Of a stretch of 45,537 nucleotides of DNA, positions 32,948-41,590 are shown piece by piece; the first letter of the stretch is position 1, and each line of letters opens with the position of its first letter. Position numbers and translations under genes: made by a program. This stretch comes from Caldifarciminota bacterium (GTDB lineage Bacteria > Hydrothermota > Tepidihabitantia > SM23-42 > JAOAFX01), in the NCBI GenBank assembly GCA_026416055.1, contig JAOAFX010000006.1, forward strand, positions 1-45,537. Direction: 5' to 3'. Below the pieces are notes generated by a model. The model worked only from the letters and a program-made list of their open reading frames with translations, did not search any database and had not been told where the DNA came from.

Positions 32948-33756
32948 AGGAGAGATTAAATCAGACCTTAGAATATATTTGCAACAGGACTGATTTAAGG
33001 CCCCGTATCGGTATAATATTAGGTACAGGGCTTGACGGTCTGGTAAAGAAGATTAAAATCAAGAAGTCATTCAATTATTCTGATATTCCAAATTTTCCTG
33101 TTTCGACTGTAGAATTTCACAAAGGAAGGTTGGTCTTTGGCTATCTTAATAACCGACCGGTACTTGTGATGCAGGGTAGATTCCATTATTACGAAGGCTA
33201 CAGTGCAAAAGAGATAGCCTTTCCCGTCGTTGTCATGAAAAAACTCGGCGTCAAATATCTCATAATCTCAAATGCTGCTGGTGGTTTGAATCCAGATTTT
33301 AAACCGAGTGATATAATGGTCATCACCGATCACATTAATCTTCTTTTTGACAACCCGCTGCGTGGACCCGATGAATTGAAAATGGGACCAAGGTATCCGG
33401 ATATGTACAACTGCTATGATCAAAGACTCATTACCCAGACTGAACATCTTGCGCAGCGCTATGGAATTTTTTTAAAGAAAGGCATTTATGTTGCGGTTCC
33501 GGGACCGAATCTGGAAACCCGTGCTGAGTATCGTTTTTTGCGGATTATCGGGGCAGATGCGGTGGGAATGTCCACGGTGCCAGAAGTAATCATGGCAAGA
33601 TACTTGGGAATAAAAGTCCTTGGTTTTTCTGTAATCACCGATATGGGCATAGCGGATGCTCTCAAACCGGCGAGTATTGTAAAGATATTGTTAGCAGCAA
33701 AAAAGGCGGAACCGAAACTGATAAAACTTGTCGAAGGCATTGTCACCAGGTTGTGA
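32944..33756 (+). CDS. Purine nucleoside phosphorylase (trimeric type)
   Basis: A 270-residue phosphorylase that splits purine nucleosides into base and ribose-1-phosphate. It has IGIILGTGLDGL, RFHYYEGY, SNAAGGLNPDFK and VPGPNLETRAEYR with the purine-binding Glu. Where 6-oxopurine-specific enzymes have Asn, this one reads VITDMG, so Asp replaces Asn; in the related MTA phosphorylases Asp at this place favours adenine-type bases. Activity toward adenosine is therefore possible. The start overlaps the DivIVA stop, and the next gene overlaps its TGA. Confidence 0.93.
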   Translation: MKERLNQTLEYICNRTDLRPRIGIILGTGLDGLVKKIKIKKSFNYSDIPNFPVSTVEFHKGRLVFGYLNNRPVLVMQGRFHYYEGYSAKEIAFPVVVMKKLGVKYLIISNAAGGLNPDFKPSDIMVITDHINLLFDNPLRGPDELKMGPRYPDMYNCYDQRLITQTEHLAQRYGIFLKKGIYVAVPGPNLETRAEYRFLRIIGADAVGMSTVPEVIMARYLGIKVLGFSVITDMGIADALKPASIVKILLAAKKAEPKLIKLVEGIVTRL

Positions 33757-34625
33757 AACTCAGTAATCTTTTATTAATCCTCATTTTTTTCTCGTGTTCC
33801 CAGAAAAATGTCCATATCAAGAATGCACGGAAATTCATAAGCCAGTGGAATTATGATCGGGCACTTATTGAGATATTAAAATACCGCGAAGATAAAGATT
33901 CAGAGGTTCAGTATCTGCTCGGTGTTTGTTATCTGGGAAAAAATGAATATGACCAGGCAAAGGAGCATTTTAAAAATTCCCTAAATATTGATACCTTTTT
34001 CCGGGATAGTATACTCAATCTTTATACAAACTCTGCAAAAAGGGCAATGAAGATTTCTGATCTGGAAAAGGCACTCCAGTTCTATAAAGCCCTTGCTGAT
34101 CTGTTACCAGATTATCAACAGGCTGACAATTTATTTCTGGTGGCAAATCTCAATTTTCAGCAAGGTGATTATTACAATGCACTGCTCGGCTATCTCCGGG
34201 CTTATCAAATTGATTCTGTATCTGAGATGGCAAGAAGGTCAATGGGGAATTTTCTGAAATCCCTCATTGAGTGTGATAGTCTGCAAGCTGCGCGCCGGAT
34301 TGCAATAAAAGAGTATAAAAGGGCTAAGACTACAGACAATCTTTTGATGCTGGGAGAAATCAATTATCTTATCGGTAAAGAATATTTTGATAAAAAAGAG
34401 TATGACAGTGCCCTGGTATATTTTAACGAAATGGCAGCCAGTCAGGAACCGAAGTCACTCCTTGATGATGTCTATTTCTATATCGCCGAGATATTCTATG
34501 CGGGGGAAAACTATAGCGATGCTCTTGAATACTACAAGAAGGTTTTGCGTCTAAACCCGTACCAAAAAGGTGAACTGGCCCAGAAATCACAGTTGAGGAT
34601 TAAAGAAATCAAGGAGAAACGATGA
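33753..34625 (+). CDS. TPR-repeat lipoprotein
   Basis: A 290-residue lipoprotein. The hydrophobic leader ends in FFSC, a lipobox, and the remaining sequence is tetratricopeptide repeats (NYDRALIEILKYREDKDSEV, YLLGVCYLGKNEYDQAKEHF, and a C-terminal unit YSDALEYYKKVLRLNPYQKG). No enzyme motif is seen. The GTG start overlaps the stop of the purine phosphorylase gene, and its own stop overlaps the BamD-like start, so the block is translationally coupled. It is probably a periplasmic scaffold partner for the downstream BamD-like protein. Confidence 0.82.
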   Translation: MKLSNLLLILIFFSCSQKNVHIKNARKFISQWNYDRALIEILKYREDKDSEVQYLLGVCYLGKNEYDQAKEHFKNSLNIDTFFRDSILNLYTNSAKRAMKISDLEKALQFYKALADLLPDYQQADNLFLVANLNFQQGDYYNALLGYLRAYQIDSVSEMARRSMGNFLKSLIECDSLQAARRIAIKEYKRAKTTDNLLMLGEINYLIGKEYFDKKEYDSALVYFNEMAASQEPKSLLDDVYFYIAEIFYAGENYSDALEYYKKVLRLNPYQKGELAQKSQLRIKEIKEKR

Positions 34626-35362
34626 GAGAAATCTGTAAAGCCAAATATTTAATTGTTTTTTTAGTAATTTTCTGCAATAAACAACCACTCGCGCCCCTTG
34701 ACCCCGATGATGAATTTGAGCGGGCACGGGAATTCTTTTATCGTAAAAAATATGATCTTGCGATTAAATCATTTGAACGGATAATATTTTATCATGCGTC
34801 AACTGAATTTGTAGATGATGCACAATTCTATCTCGCAAGATGTTATTTTGAAAAAAAAGATTTTACCCAGGCAATTACTGAATTTGAATACCTGATAAGA
34901 AATTTCCCCAATACACCCTTTTTTGAACCGAGCCATTTTCTGAGGGCGAAGGCATATTTTTTAAAATCACCGGGTTATGAAAAAGATCAGAGCGAGACGA
35001 AAGAGGCGATTTCTCTGCTCGATGATTTCATAACCCGCTTCCCTAATTCAATATATAGTGATTCCGCACGCATACTAATACTCCAGGCACGGAGTCGCCT
35101 TGCAAAGAAAGAACTGGAAAACGGTCGCCTCTATTTTAAAATGAAGGAATATGACGCAGCAGTACTGTATTTTAAATATGTAATTGAAAATTACCCTGAG
35201 ACCCAGTTTGCTGATGAAGCAAGATTTTTACTCGGACTAAGTTATGAGAAACTTGCTAAAAAGCAGGAAGCGCTGGAGTCATATAAAGAGCTTCTAAAAA
35301 ATGAAGAGTGGAAAAAGCATGCCGAAAAAAGAATACAGGGATTGGGGATTGAAAGACCGTAA
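34622..35362 (+). CDS. BamD-like outer-membrane assembly lipoprotein
   Basis: A 246-residue lipoprotein with the lipobox at VIFC (Cys18) and TPR units characteristic of BamD/YfiO (EFERAREFFYRKKYDLAIKS, VDDAQFYLARCYFEKKDFTQ, AITEFEYLIRNFPNTPF, DFITRFPNSIYSDSA). BamD joins the BamA complex that inserts beta-barrel proteins into the outer membrane, so the gene supports a diderm cell. It overlaps both neighbours and is followed by nadD. Identification as BamD over a general TPR lipoprotein is probable, not proved. Confidence 0.8.
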   Translation: MREICKAKYLIVFLVIFCNKQPLAPLDPDDEFERAREFFYRKKYDLAIKSFERIIFYHASTEFVDDAQFYLARCYFEKKDFTQAITEFEYLIRNFPNTPFFEPSHFLRAKAYFLKSPGYEKDQSETKEAISLLDDFITRFPNSIYSDSARILILQARSRLAKKELENGRLYFKMKEYDAAVLYFKYVIENYPETQFADEARFLLGLSYEKLAKKQEALESYKELLKNEEWKKHAEKRIQGLGIERP

Positions 35363-35936
35363 TTCATCTTTCGGCATACTGGGCGGACTTTTTGATCCGC
35401 CCCATATCGGACATTTGATAATAGGCGAATGGGTCCTTGAGGAATTCAGGCTTGATAAGATTATTTTCGTACCCGCATATAATCCTCCACATAAAAATCA
35501 TTACACCCCCTTCCAGCACCGTTATGAAATGACCAGAATAGCAATCAAAAAAAATGAAAATTTTCTCATCAGTGATGTTGAAAGAAAAATCAGAGGCAAG
35601 AGTTACACTTTTAGAGTTCTCAAGGTGTTAAAAAAGATTTACCGGGATGGTGAATTTTATTTAATCATTGGTGCTGACCAGTGGAATGAGATAGATAATT
35701 GGAAATATCCGGAGTTGATATTTAAAGAGGCACGGGTTATCGTTTTGCCTCGACCACATTACAGAATAAAAAAGATAAAACCTTTTTACAATAAAATCCT
35801 GATTAGCAAAGCACCCCTTGTTGATATCTCATCAACATTGATAAGAGCAAGGATAAAAAATGGTCTGAGCATCGAATATCTGGTAGTTCCAGAGGTGGCA
35901 AATTACATCCGAAGGAATAAACTTTATCTCACTTAA
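35319..35936 (+). CDS. nadD: Nicotinate-nucleotide adenylyltransferase
   Basis: An enzyme of NAD synthesis that joins ATP and nicotinate mononucleotide. The nucleotidyltransferase signature is GILGGLFDPPHIGHL, followed by FVPAYNPPHK, IIGADQWNEI and, near the C-terminus, LVDISSTLIRARI, where ISST takes the place of the usual ISxT. The open frame begins at 35301, but the family start lies near 35349. ATG 35319 is chosen here; TTG 35349, seven bases after AGGGA, is an equally good alternative. It overlaps the BamD-like gene and ends four bases into the convergent DUF1015 gene. Confidence 0.94.
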   Translation: MPKKEYRDWGLKDRNSSFGILGGLFDPPHIGHLIIGEWVLEEFRLDKIIFVPAYNPPHKNHYTPFQHRYEMTRIAIKKNENFLISDVERKIRGKSYTFRVLKVLKKIYRDGEFYLIIGADQWNEIDNWKYPELIFKEARVIVLPRPHYRIKKIKPFYNKILISKAPLVDISSTLIRARIKNGLSIEYLVVPEVANYIRRNKLYLT

Positions 35937-37204
35937 TCACCCGCAATATCATAAAATACCAGTCCTGAAATCAATTTGGGATAAAAATCGGTCGATTTCT
36001 GGGGCATCCTTTCCCTTTTCATTGCCACGGCCCTTACCTGTTCTGGTCGGGTTGGATTCATCAGGAATGCCATCTGGAATTCACCAGAATCAACACGACT
36101 TAATGTCTCTTCTATTCCACGCTGGTATCGGATGTGGTCTTCCACTTTCTCCGGTTTTATACCCAGAAGTTCTTCAATCAAAAGTGTGTGAAGGATTGCT
36201 ACATCAAGGTCTCTGTATTCTTCGCTCCGTTCTGGCAATAATCTGCGTAGCGAAGTTATATCTTTCAATTTCAATAAATAAATGTGCTGTGGTGAGTAAA
36301 AACCGAAGGTATGTTTCTTTTCTTTTTCCAGCTCACCTTTTATTTCATTTCTACTGACCTTTCTAACATCAAAGAAATTTTTCACCTTCAAAATGAAATC
36401 ATCAATATTGAAATCCTTTAAATTCATCACCAGCCGGTGAGTAGGTAATATCACCAGTCCGGGATCCTGGATATTCACCAGGGTAACCATCTTAAAATTT
36501 GCCGGATGATTCTTATCAAGTCCACCCAGTTCATTCCGATAATTTAAGGCAGTCTCATACCGATGATGTCCGTCAGCAATGACCAGGATAGAATCTCTTA
36601 AAGTGGAAGCGATTTTCTCTATCAATTCTGGCTCGGATAGTTTCCAGAGTTTATGGGTTATAGCCCTGTCATCAACTACATCAATTACAGGCTCTTTGCA
36701 CTGTTCTTCAATCATTCCCATTACTTTATTCTCAGGATCGGTGTAAAGTAAAAAGACAGGTTCAAAGTCCTTTTTTGTGATACGGGTCAGATTGAGACGG
36801 TCTTCTTTAGGTTTTGATAATGTCTTCTCATGGGGCAGGATATCTTTTTTGCCGAGTTCTTCAAGCCGGAGTCGGCAGATGAATCCTTTGCGGATGTACT
36901 TTTTCCCTTCGATATAGAATTCCTGAAAATACGGATATATTGATTCCTCCTTTTCCTGGACGAAAATTCCGTCCCTCAACCAGTTATTGACGCAATTTCG
37001 GGCATTTTCATATTCACTTTTTCGGTCATGACCATCAGCGTAATGGGTTAAAACAAGATTAACAAAATTATATGGACTCCGCCTTTTATATTCCTTTTCC
37101 ATTTCATCAGTTATCTGGTCATAAGGCTGGGTTATGACATCTGCAAGATTCTTTATTTTGCTCAAATTATACCTTATTCCCCTGAATGGTCTTATCTCAG
37201 GCAT
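35933..37204 (-). CDS. DUF1015-family protein
   Basis: A 423-residue protein with the family motifs IRPFRGIRYN at the N-terminus, VITQPYDQITDEM, SPYNFVNLVL, LPHEKTLSKPKEDRLNL and ILVIADGHHRYETAL. The last contains the conserved His/Arg residues of the putative active site. It has no membrane segment. DUF1015 genes often accompany serine-synthesis genes, and here the upstream co-directional gene is SerA-like, 64 bases away, probably on the same transcript. A role in serine metabolism is plausible; the reaction is unknown to me. Confidence 0.88.
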   Translation of the reverse strand: MPEIRPFRGIRYNLSKIKNLADVITQPYDQITDEMEKEYKRRSPYNFVNLVLTHYADGHDRKSEYENARNCVNNWLRDGIFVQEKEESIYPYFQEFYIEGKKYIRKGFICRLRLEELGKKDILPHEKTLSKPKEDRLNLTRITKKDFEPVFLLYTDPENKVMGMIEEQCKEPVIDVVDDRAITHKLWKLSEPELIEKIASTLRDSILVIADGHHRYETALNYRNELGGLDKNHPANFKMVTLVNIQDPGLVILPTHRLVMNLKDFNIDDFILKVKNFFDVRKVSRNEIKGELEKEKKHTFGFYSPQHIYLLKLKDITSLRRLLPERSEEYRDLDVAILHTLLIEELLGIKPEKVEDHIRYQRGIEETLSRVDSGEFQMAFLMNPTRPEQVRAVAMKRERMPQKSTDFYPKLISGLVFYDIAGD

Positions 37205-37268
37205 CTAACCCCCTGTTTTTTTAATTCTGACATAAAACTGATTTAAAAACTTTTACTACCCGTTGGAT

Positions 37269-38165
37269 CTATTTTAATGCATCCCTTACCAGTTCTGCAA
37301 TCTGAATTCCTGCTCGCACCTGCCCTTCTTCAGTCTGGGCACCGATATGAGGTGTGAGGATCACCTGTTCCAGGCTGAAAAGTTTATGCTCTTTAGCAGG
37401 TTCAACTTCAAAAACATCGAGGCATGCTACTTTTACCTTTCCTGATACCAGTGCATCATAAAGGGCATCTTCGTCAATAACACCGCCCCGGGCGCAATTT
37501 ACTATTATTACACCATCCTTCATCTTATTGAATGCTTCACGATTGAGCAGATGTGTTGTTTCCTTGGTTTTCGGTATATGGAGCGAGATGAAGTCAGAGT
37601 TCTTTAGGAGTGTATCAAAATCAACGATTCTTGCAAATTCTGAAGAACTCACATATGGGTCATAAGCAATTACCTCCATCCCCATTGCTTTTGCTCTCTT
37701 TGCCAGTTCTGAGCCAATCCTGCCGATGCCTATTATTCCAAGGGTTTTACCATAAAGCTCAATACCATGGAAACGTTTCTTCTCCCATTTTCCTGCTCTG
37801 GTTGAGACGGTTGCCTGGGGAATCATCCTTGCTGCTGATAGCATCATTCCCAGAGCGAGTTCGGCAACTGAGATAGAAGTGGCAGCAGGGGTATTCAAAA
37901 CTTTTATTCCCCTCGACTTTGCGGCTTCAGCATCAACATTATCAAGCCCTACACCTGCACGCCCAATAACCTTTAGTTTTTTACCTGCCTCAATCACTTC
38001 TTTAGTCACTTTTGTTGCACTCCTTACAATTATGGCATCGAAATCAGGAATGGTTTTGATCAATTCTTCGGGCGCCATCCCGGTTTTCTCAACTACTTCA
38101 AAACCACTTTTCTTCAGGATTTCAATCCCTTCACTTGCAATCGGGTCTGAAATCAAGATTTTCAT
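37269..38165 (-). CDS. serA: Short D-3-phosphoglycerate dehydrogenase (SerA-like)
   Basis: About 298 residues of a D-isomer-specific 2-hydroxyacid dehydrogenase. The substrate domain comes first (KILISDPIASEGIEILKKSG, IIVRSATKVT), then the NAD motif GIIGIGRIGSELAKRAKAMGM and the catalytic His in LTPHIGAQTEEGQ. The C-terminal ACT domain of ordinary SerA is missing, so serine feedback through it is not expected. ATG 38165 is preceded by AAAGGAGG; the open frame to 38195 is not used. Other 2-hydroxyacid activities are possible. Confidence 0.88.
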   Translation of the reverse strand: MKILISDPIASEGIEILKKSGFEVVEKTGMAPEELIKTIPDFDAIIVRSATKVTKEVIEAGKKLKVIGRAGVGLDNVDAEAAKSRGIKVLNTPAATSISVAELALGMMLSAARMIPQATVSTRAGKWEKKRFHGIELYGKTLGIIGIGRIGSELAKRAKAMGMEVIAYDPYVSSSEFARIVDFDTLLKNSDFISLHIPKTKETTHLLNREAFNKMKDGVIIVNCARGGVIDEDALYDALVSGKVKVACLDVFEVEPAKEHKLFSLEQVILTPHIGAQTEEGQVRAGIQIAELVRDALK

Positions 38166-38184
38166 TTTTTGCCTCCTTTGAAGG

Positions 38185-38212
38185 ATTATACTCAAATTCT
38201 CGCTAAAATCAA
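38185..38212 (-). promoter_or_regulatory. Predicted promoter of the SerA-like operon
   Basis: Minus strand TTGATT (38212-38207), 16-base spacer, TATAAT (38190-38185). Confidence 0.88.
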
Positions 38213-38215
38213 TAA

Positions 38216-38243
38216 TTGACAGTAATATACAGGTGATTATAAT
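38216..38243 (+). promoter_or_regulatory. Predicted leaderless promoter of hslV
   Basis: TTGACA (38216-38221), 16-base spacer, TATAAT (38238-38243). ATG 38250 is six bases downstream with no ribosome site. Its -35 box lies three bases from that of the divergent SerA promoter, so the two polymerases would compete. Confidence 0.88.
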
Positions 38244-38249
38244 ATAACT

Positions 38250-38774
38250 ATGAAGGCAACAACCATTTTAGGATTGAGAAAAAATGGCAAAGTGGCGATT
38301 GGTTGTGATGGTCAGGTCACGACCGGTGAAACGATAATGAAATATCGTGCCCGAAAGATTCGTAAGATGTATAATGATAGAATCCTTGTTGGTTTTGCCG
38401 GTGCCACAGCAGATGCCCTGACACTGTTTGAGAGATTTGAGACAAAACTTGAGGAATTCCGTGGAAATGTTCCAAGGAGCGTTATCGAACTTGCCAAGGA
38501 CTGGCGCCAGGATAAAATTTTAAGAAGGCTTGAGGCTTTTCTTGCAATCCTTGACCGAGAACATTCGTACATTGTTTCAGGAGCCGGTGATGTTGTGGAA
38601 CCAGATGATGGAATTGTAGCAATCGGTTCTGGAGGACCCTATGCCCTTGCTGCAGCCCGGGCACTGATGAAATATACTGATTTGTCTCCGCGGGAGATTG
38701 TCGAAGAATCAATAAAGATTGCTGCCCGGATTTGCATTTACACCAATAGCGAAATCTTTATTGAAGAATTATAA
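38250..38774 (+). CDS. hslV: HslV (ClpQ) ATP-dependent protease subunit
   Basis: A 174-residue proteasome-like Thr peptidase. The family core [20 protein letters not shown] begins at Thr4, so MKA must be removed to expose the catalytic Thr. [48 protein letters not shown] and the C-terminal [14 protein letters not shown] are typical. HslV needs the HslU ATPase, but no hslU is adjacent; the convergent neighbour is a sigma factor. The start is ATG 38250, predicted leaderless. Confidence 0.96.
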   Translation: MKATTILGLRKNGKVAIGCDGQVTTGETIMKYRARKIRKMYNDRILVGFAGATADALTLFERFETKLEEFRGNVPRSVIELAKDWRQDKILRRLEAFLAILDREHSYIVSGAGDVVEPDDGIVAIGSGGPYALAAARALMKYTDLSPREIVEESIKIAARICIYTNSEIFIEEL

Positions 38775-38782
38775 AAAAAATT

Positions 38783-39622
38783 CTATTTAACCCGTGGCAG
38801 TATCAAACGCAATTTCTTTAATGCATTATCCCGAATCTGTCTTACCCTTTCCTTGGTAATATTCATCAATCTGCTTATCTCCTCAAGACTTTGGACTTCA
38901 AAATCACCGAGCCCAAAGTTTCTTTCAATTATCTCTCTTTCCCTAGGTGAGAGTCTTTTAAGTGCCTCCTGAATCCGTTCTGACTCCTGCTTCTGTCTGA
39001 GAATCTCTTCTGGTGATGGCAACACATATTTCTCTTTTGCCGCTTCTTCAATTGAGAGGATTTCTATCAGGGGACCGAAATCATCATCACCATGGGTTTC
39101 ATCGAGTGAAATTATCGGCAATAATTCAGTTAAGGCACGGGAAATCTGCTGATTTGAGACCTTGAAATGTTTTGCCAGCTCCTGGACTGTGGGCTCACGG
39201 CCGTGTTCCTGGACAAAATCCGGTATATACATCTTTATTCTCTTTGCAAGGTAACTCTTTGGTATGAGCTCTTGTTCTGAGAACAATGCATTAAATATCT
39301 CTCTTTTTATCCACCATGTGGAGTAAGTACTTAATTTGTATCCTTTTCTTTCGTCAAACTTTTCAATCGCGTGTATCAAGCCACGAGTTCCGGCGTTTAT
39401 CAATTCACTCAGACTCAAGCCATAATCAAGATAATTTTTACAAATGTGGAGAACTATCTTTAAATTCGAAAGGATTAATTTTTCTTTTGCTGCATTATCT
39501 TTTTTCTCCCTGAATCTGCGGGCAAGTTCGATTTCTTCTTCCCGTGAAAGTAAAGGATAGCGGTTGATTTCTTCAATAAACTGGCTCAACCCCCTTTCTG
39601 TGAACCGCCCCGAAAATCTCAT
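38783..39622 (-). CDS. Sigma-70 family factor, possibly heat-shock type
   Basis: A 279-residue sigma factor with region 1.2 (GLSQFIEEINRYPLLSREEE), 2 (LINAGTRGLIHAIEKFDERKGYKLSTYSTWW), 3 (FVQEHGREPTVQELAKHF) and 4 (LSPREREIIERNFGLG, ITKERVRQIR). It lacks the large region 1.1, so it is not full-length RpoD. In region 2.4 the sequence is WWIKREIFNAL: the Gln and Thr that RpoD uses at position -12 are replaced by Arg and Phe, and WIK-x-EI resembles RpoH. The gene follows the HtrA gene by three bases and belongs to the Hsp20 operon. A stress sigma is inferred; an RpoH box was not found. Confidence 0.85.
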   Translation of the reverse strand: MRFSGRFTERGLSQFIEEINRYPLLSREEEIELARRFREKKDNAAKEKLILSNLKIVLHICKNYLDYGLSLSELINAGTRGLIHAIEKFDERKGYKLSTYSTWWIKREIFNALFSEQELIPKSYLAKRIKMYIPDFVQEHGREPTVQELAKHFKVSNQQISRALTELLPIISLDETHGDDDFGPLIEILSIEEAAKEKYVLPSPEEILRQKQESERIQEALKRLSPREREIIERNFGLGDFEVQSLEEISRLMNITKERVRQIRDNALKKLRLILPRVK

Positions 39623-39625
39623 CCA

Positions 39626-41116
39626 CTATGGTTTTACTGCTATAAACCTCTTGCGTTCACCCCGTTGAATCTGGAAGATAACTGGTTTCCCCTTCTTTAA
39701 ATCCTTGAGTGCATTCCTGAAATCGGTTAGATTTTCAATCACCTTATTCCCGATTCCAATTATCACATCGCCTGGCTGGATACCAGCATCGCTGGATGGT
39801 GAATTGGATTCAACGGCCGTCACCACTACTCCTTTTTTCGCACTGATATTATATCCTTTTGCCTCAGGGCTGTCAATATCTACAACCTGAAGTCCGAGTT
39901 CAGTTTTTTGTTTTTCCTCGGTAACACCTGCCACTTCTTCTTTCATCTCACCGATCTTTACTTTCAATTCTAACTCCTTGCCATTTCTTATCAGCTTCAA
40001 TTTTACAGTCTTACCAGGTGTTGTTGAGGCAACCATGAGCCGGAATGATTGAACATCAGTAACTTTTTTTCCCTCATATTCAATTATGACATCGCCTTCT
40101 TTTATTCCGGCATCATCCGCAGGTGAATTTGGAATTACTTCATTTATCAACACGCCATCGAGGGAAGAGAGATTTAATGCCTCTTTGATTTCATTTGTGA
40201 GATCTTCAAGATAGACACCGAGATATCCCCTTGTTACTTTACCTTTGGTCTTTAACTCTTCGATTACACTTCGGGCAAGATTTATTGGTATTGCAAATCC
40301 AATTCCAATATTGCCTCCGCTTGTAGAAGTTATTGCAGTATTTATCCCGATGACCTCACCCTGAAGGTTTATTAATGGTCCACCAGAATTTCCAGGATTG
40401 ATTGCTGCATCGGTCTGCAAAAAGTTTTGTAGATCAGGCCCTTCACTCAACGGGATGTGGTGTCTGCCTTTTGCCGAGATGACCCCAACCGTCACGGTTC
40501 CTTCAAGATTGAAAGGATTGCCAACAGCCATTACCCAGTCACCTACCTTAATCTTATCCGAGTCTCCCAGTTTCAGATAAGGGAGTTTTTCTTTCGTTTC
40601 TATCTTCAGAAGGGCTACGTCGGTTCTTGAATCAGAACCTATGATCTTTACTGCATCGCCTTTGTATTCCTTTTTATTGGTGAGACGGATGATGATATTT
40701 GATGCGTTTTTTATCACATGGTGGTTGGTTACGACATAACCATCTTCAGATATAATAAATCCAGAACCGAGAGTCTTTGTTTTGCTTTCTGAAGGTGGAA
40801 AATTTTTGAAGAATTCCCGGAAAAAATCTTCAAAAGGACCGCGAAAATCCCATTTAAAATCTTCAAATCCTGTCTTTACAACCCTTTCTGCTGAAATATT
40901 TACCACTGCTGGTGAGACCATTTCAGCAACTCTGGTGAAAGGACTTTCACCCTGTTCAGTTAAAATTGGATTTATTCCGGATGTGCTCGGGCTCGCTTCA
41001 GTTTTGTTAGAAAGAACAGGTATGCCGGCGCTGATTATCAAGCCGGCTAAGAAGGCAACGATTGCAGCAACACCAGCGATTATGCCCGCAGATTTCAGAG
41101 AGAGTTTGTAATCCAT
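39626..41116 (-). CDS. DegP/HtrA serine protease, two PDZ domains
   Basis: A 496-residue Do-type periplasmic protease and chaperone. Membrane anchor or signal at about 10-30, protease domain with His133 (TNHHVI), Asp166 (RTDVALLK) and Ser244 (NPGNSGGPL), PDZ1 near 295-385 (YLGVYLEDLT, GDVIIEYEGK) and PDZ2 near 400-490 (GDVIIGIGNK). It is better conserved than the other HtrA at 3418. It lies between hsp20 (11 bases upstream) and the sigma factor gene (three bases downstream), so it is probably the stress-induced copy. Confidence 0.96.
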   Translation of the reverse strand: MDYKLSLKSAGIIAGVAAIVAFLAGLIISAGIPVLSNKTEASPSTSGINPILTEQGESPFTRVAEMVSPAVVNISAERVVKTGFEDFKWDFRGPFEDFFREFFKNFPPSESKTKTLGSGFIISEDGYVVTNHHVIKNASNIIIRLTNKKEYKGDAVKIIGSDSRTDVALLKIETKEKLPYLKLGDSDKIKVGDWVMAVGNPFNLEGTVTVGVISAKGRHHIPLSEGPDLQNFLQTDAAINPGNSGGPLINLQGEVIGINTAITSTSGGNIGIGFAIPINLARSVIEELKTKGKVTRGYLGVYLEDLTNEIKEALNLSSLDGVLINEVIPNSPADDAGIKEGDVIIEYEGKKVTDVQSFRLMVASTTPGKTVKLKLIRNGKELELKVKIGEMKEEVAGVTEEKQKTELGLQVVDIDSPEAKGYNISAKKGVVVTAVESNSPSSDAGIQPGDVIIGIGNKVIENLTDFRNALKDLKKGKPVIFQIQRGERKRFIAVKP

Positions 41117-41127
41117 TTTTGCTCCTG

Positions 41128-41577
41128 CTATTTTATTTCAACTTCAATCTCTTTAGGTTTCATTGTTTCGGGCTTAGGAAGTGTGATATGGAGTACACCA
41201 TCTTTGTAGATAGCTTTAATCTTGTTCACATCCACATCGCTTGGTAAGGTTATTGTCCTTGAGAATTTTCCATACATCCTTTCCACCCGGTGATATGTCT
41301 TATTCTTGGTCTCGGCTTCGTGTTTTCTTTCACCGGAAATCGTAAGAAGATTACCCCGTACAGAAATCTTCACATCTTCTTTCTTCAATCCCGGAAGTTC
41401 AGCACTGACGATAAAGTTTTCATTGTCCTCTTCAATATCAATAACAGGAACCCACACGCCTTCGAGTTCCTCGCTGACCGATCTTCCAAAGAATGTGTTG
41501 AACAATCTGTCCATTTCCTCTCTTAAAGACATTAATTCCCGGAACGGGTCCCATCTTTTTATTTGTTTATCTGCCAT
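41128..41577 (-). CDS. Small heat-shock protein (Hsp20/alpha-crystallin)
   Basis: A 149-residue chaperone that holds unfolding proteins. The alpha-crystallin domain spans about 40-140: FIVSAELPGLKKEDVKISV, GNLLTISGERK, FSRTITLPSDVD, and the conserved GVLHITLPKP. The N-terminal WDPFRELMSLREEMDRLFN helix is also typical of class A. An AGGAGG ribosome site precedes ATG 41577. It is the second gene of a four-gene operon with a small helical protein, HtrA and a sigma factor. Confidence 0.97.
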   Translation of the reverse strand: MADKQIKRWDPFRELMSLREEMDRLFNTFFGRSVSEELEGVWVPVIDIEEDNENFIVSAELPGLKKEDVKISVRGNLLTISGERKHEAETKNKTYHRVERMYGKFSRTITLPSDVDVNKIKAIYKDGVLHITLPKPETMKPKEIEVEIK

Positions 41578-41590
41578 GGTACCTCCTTTT

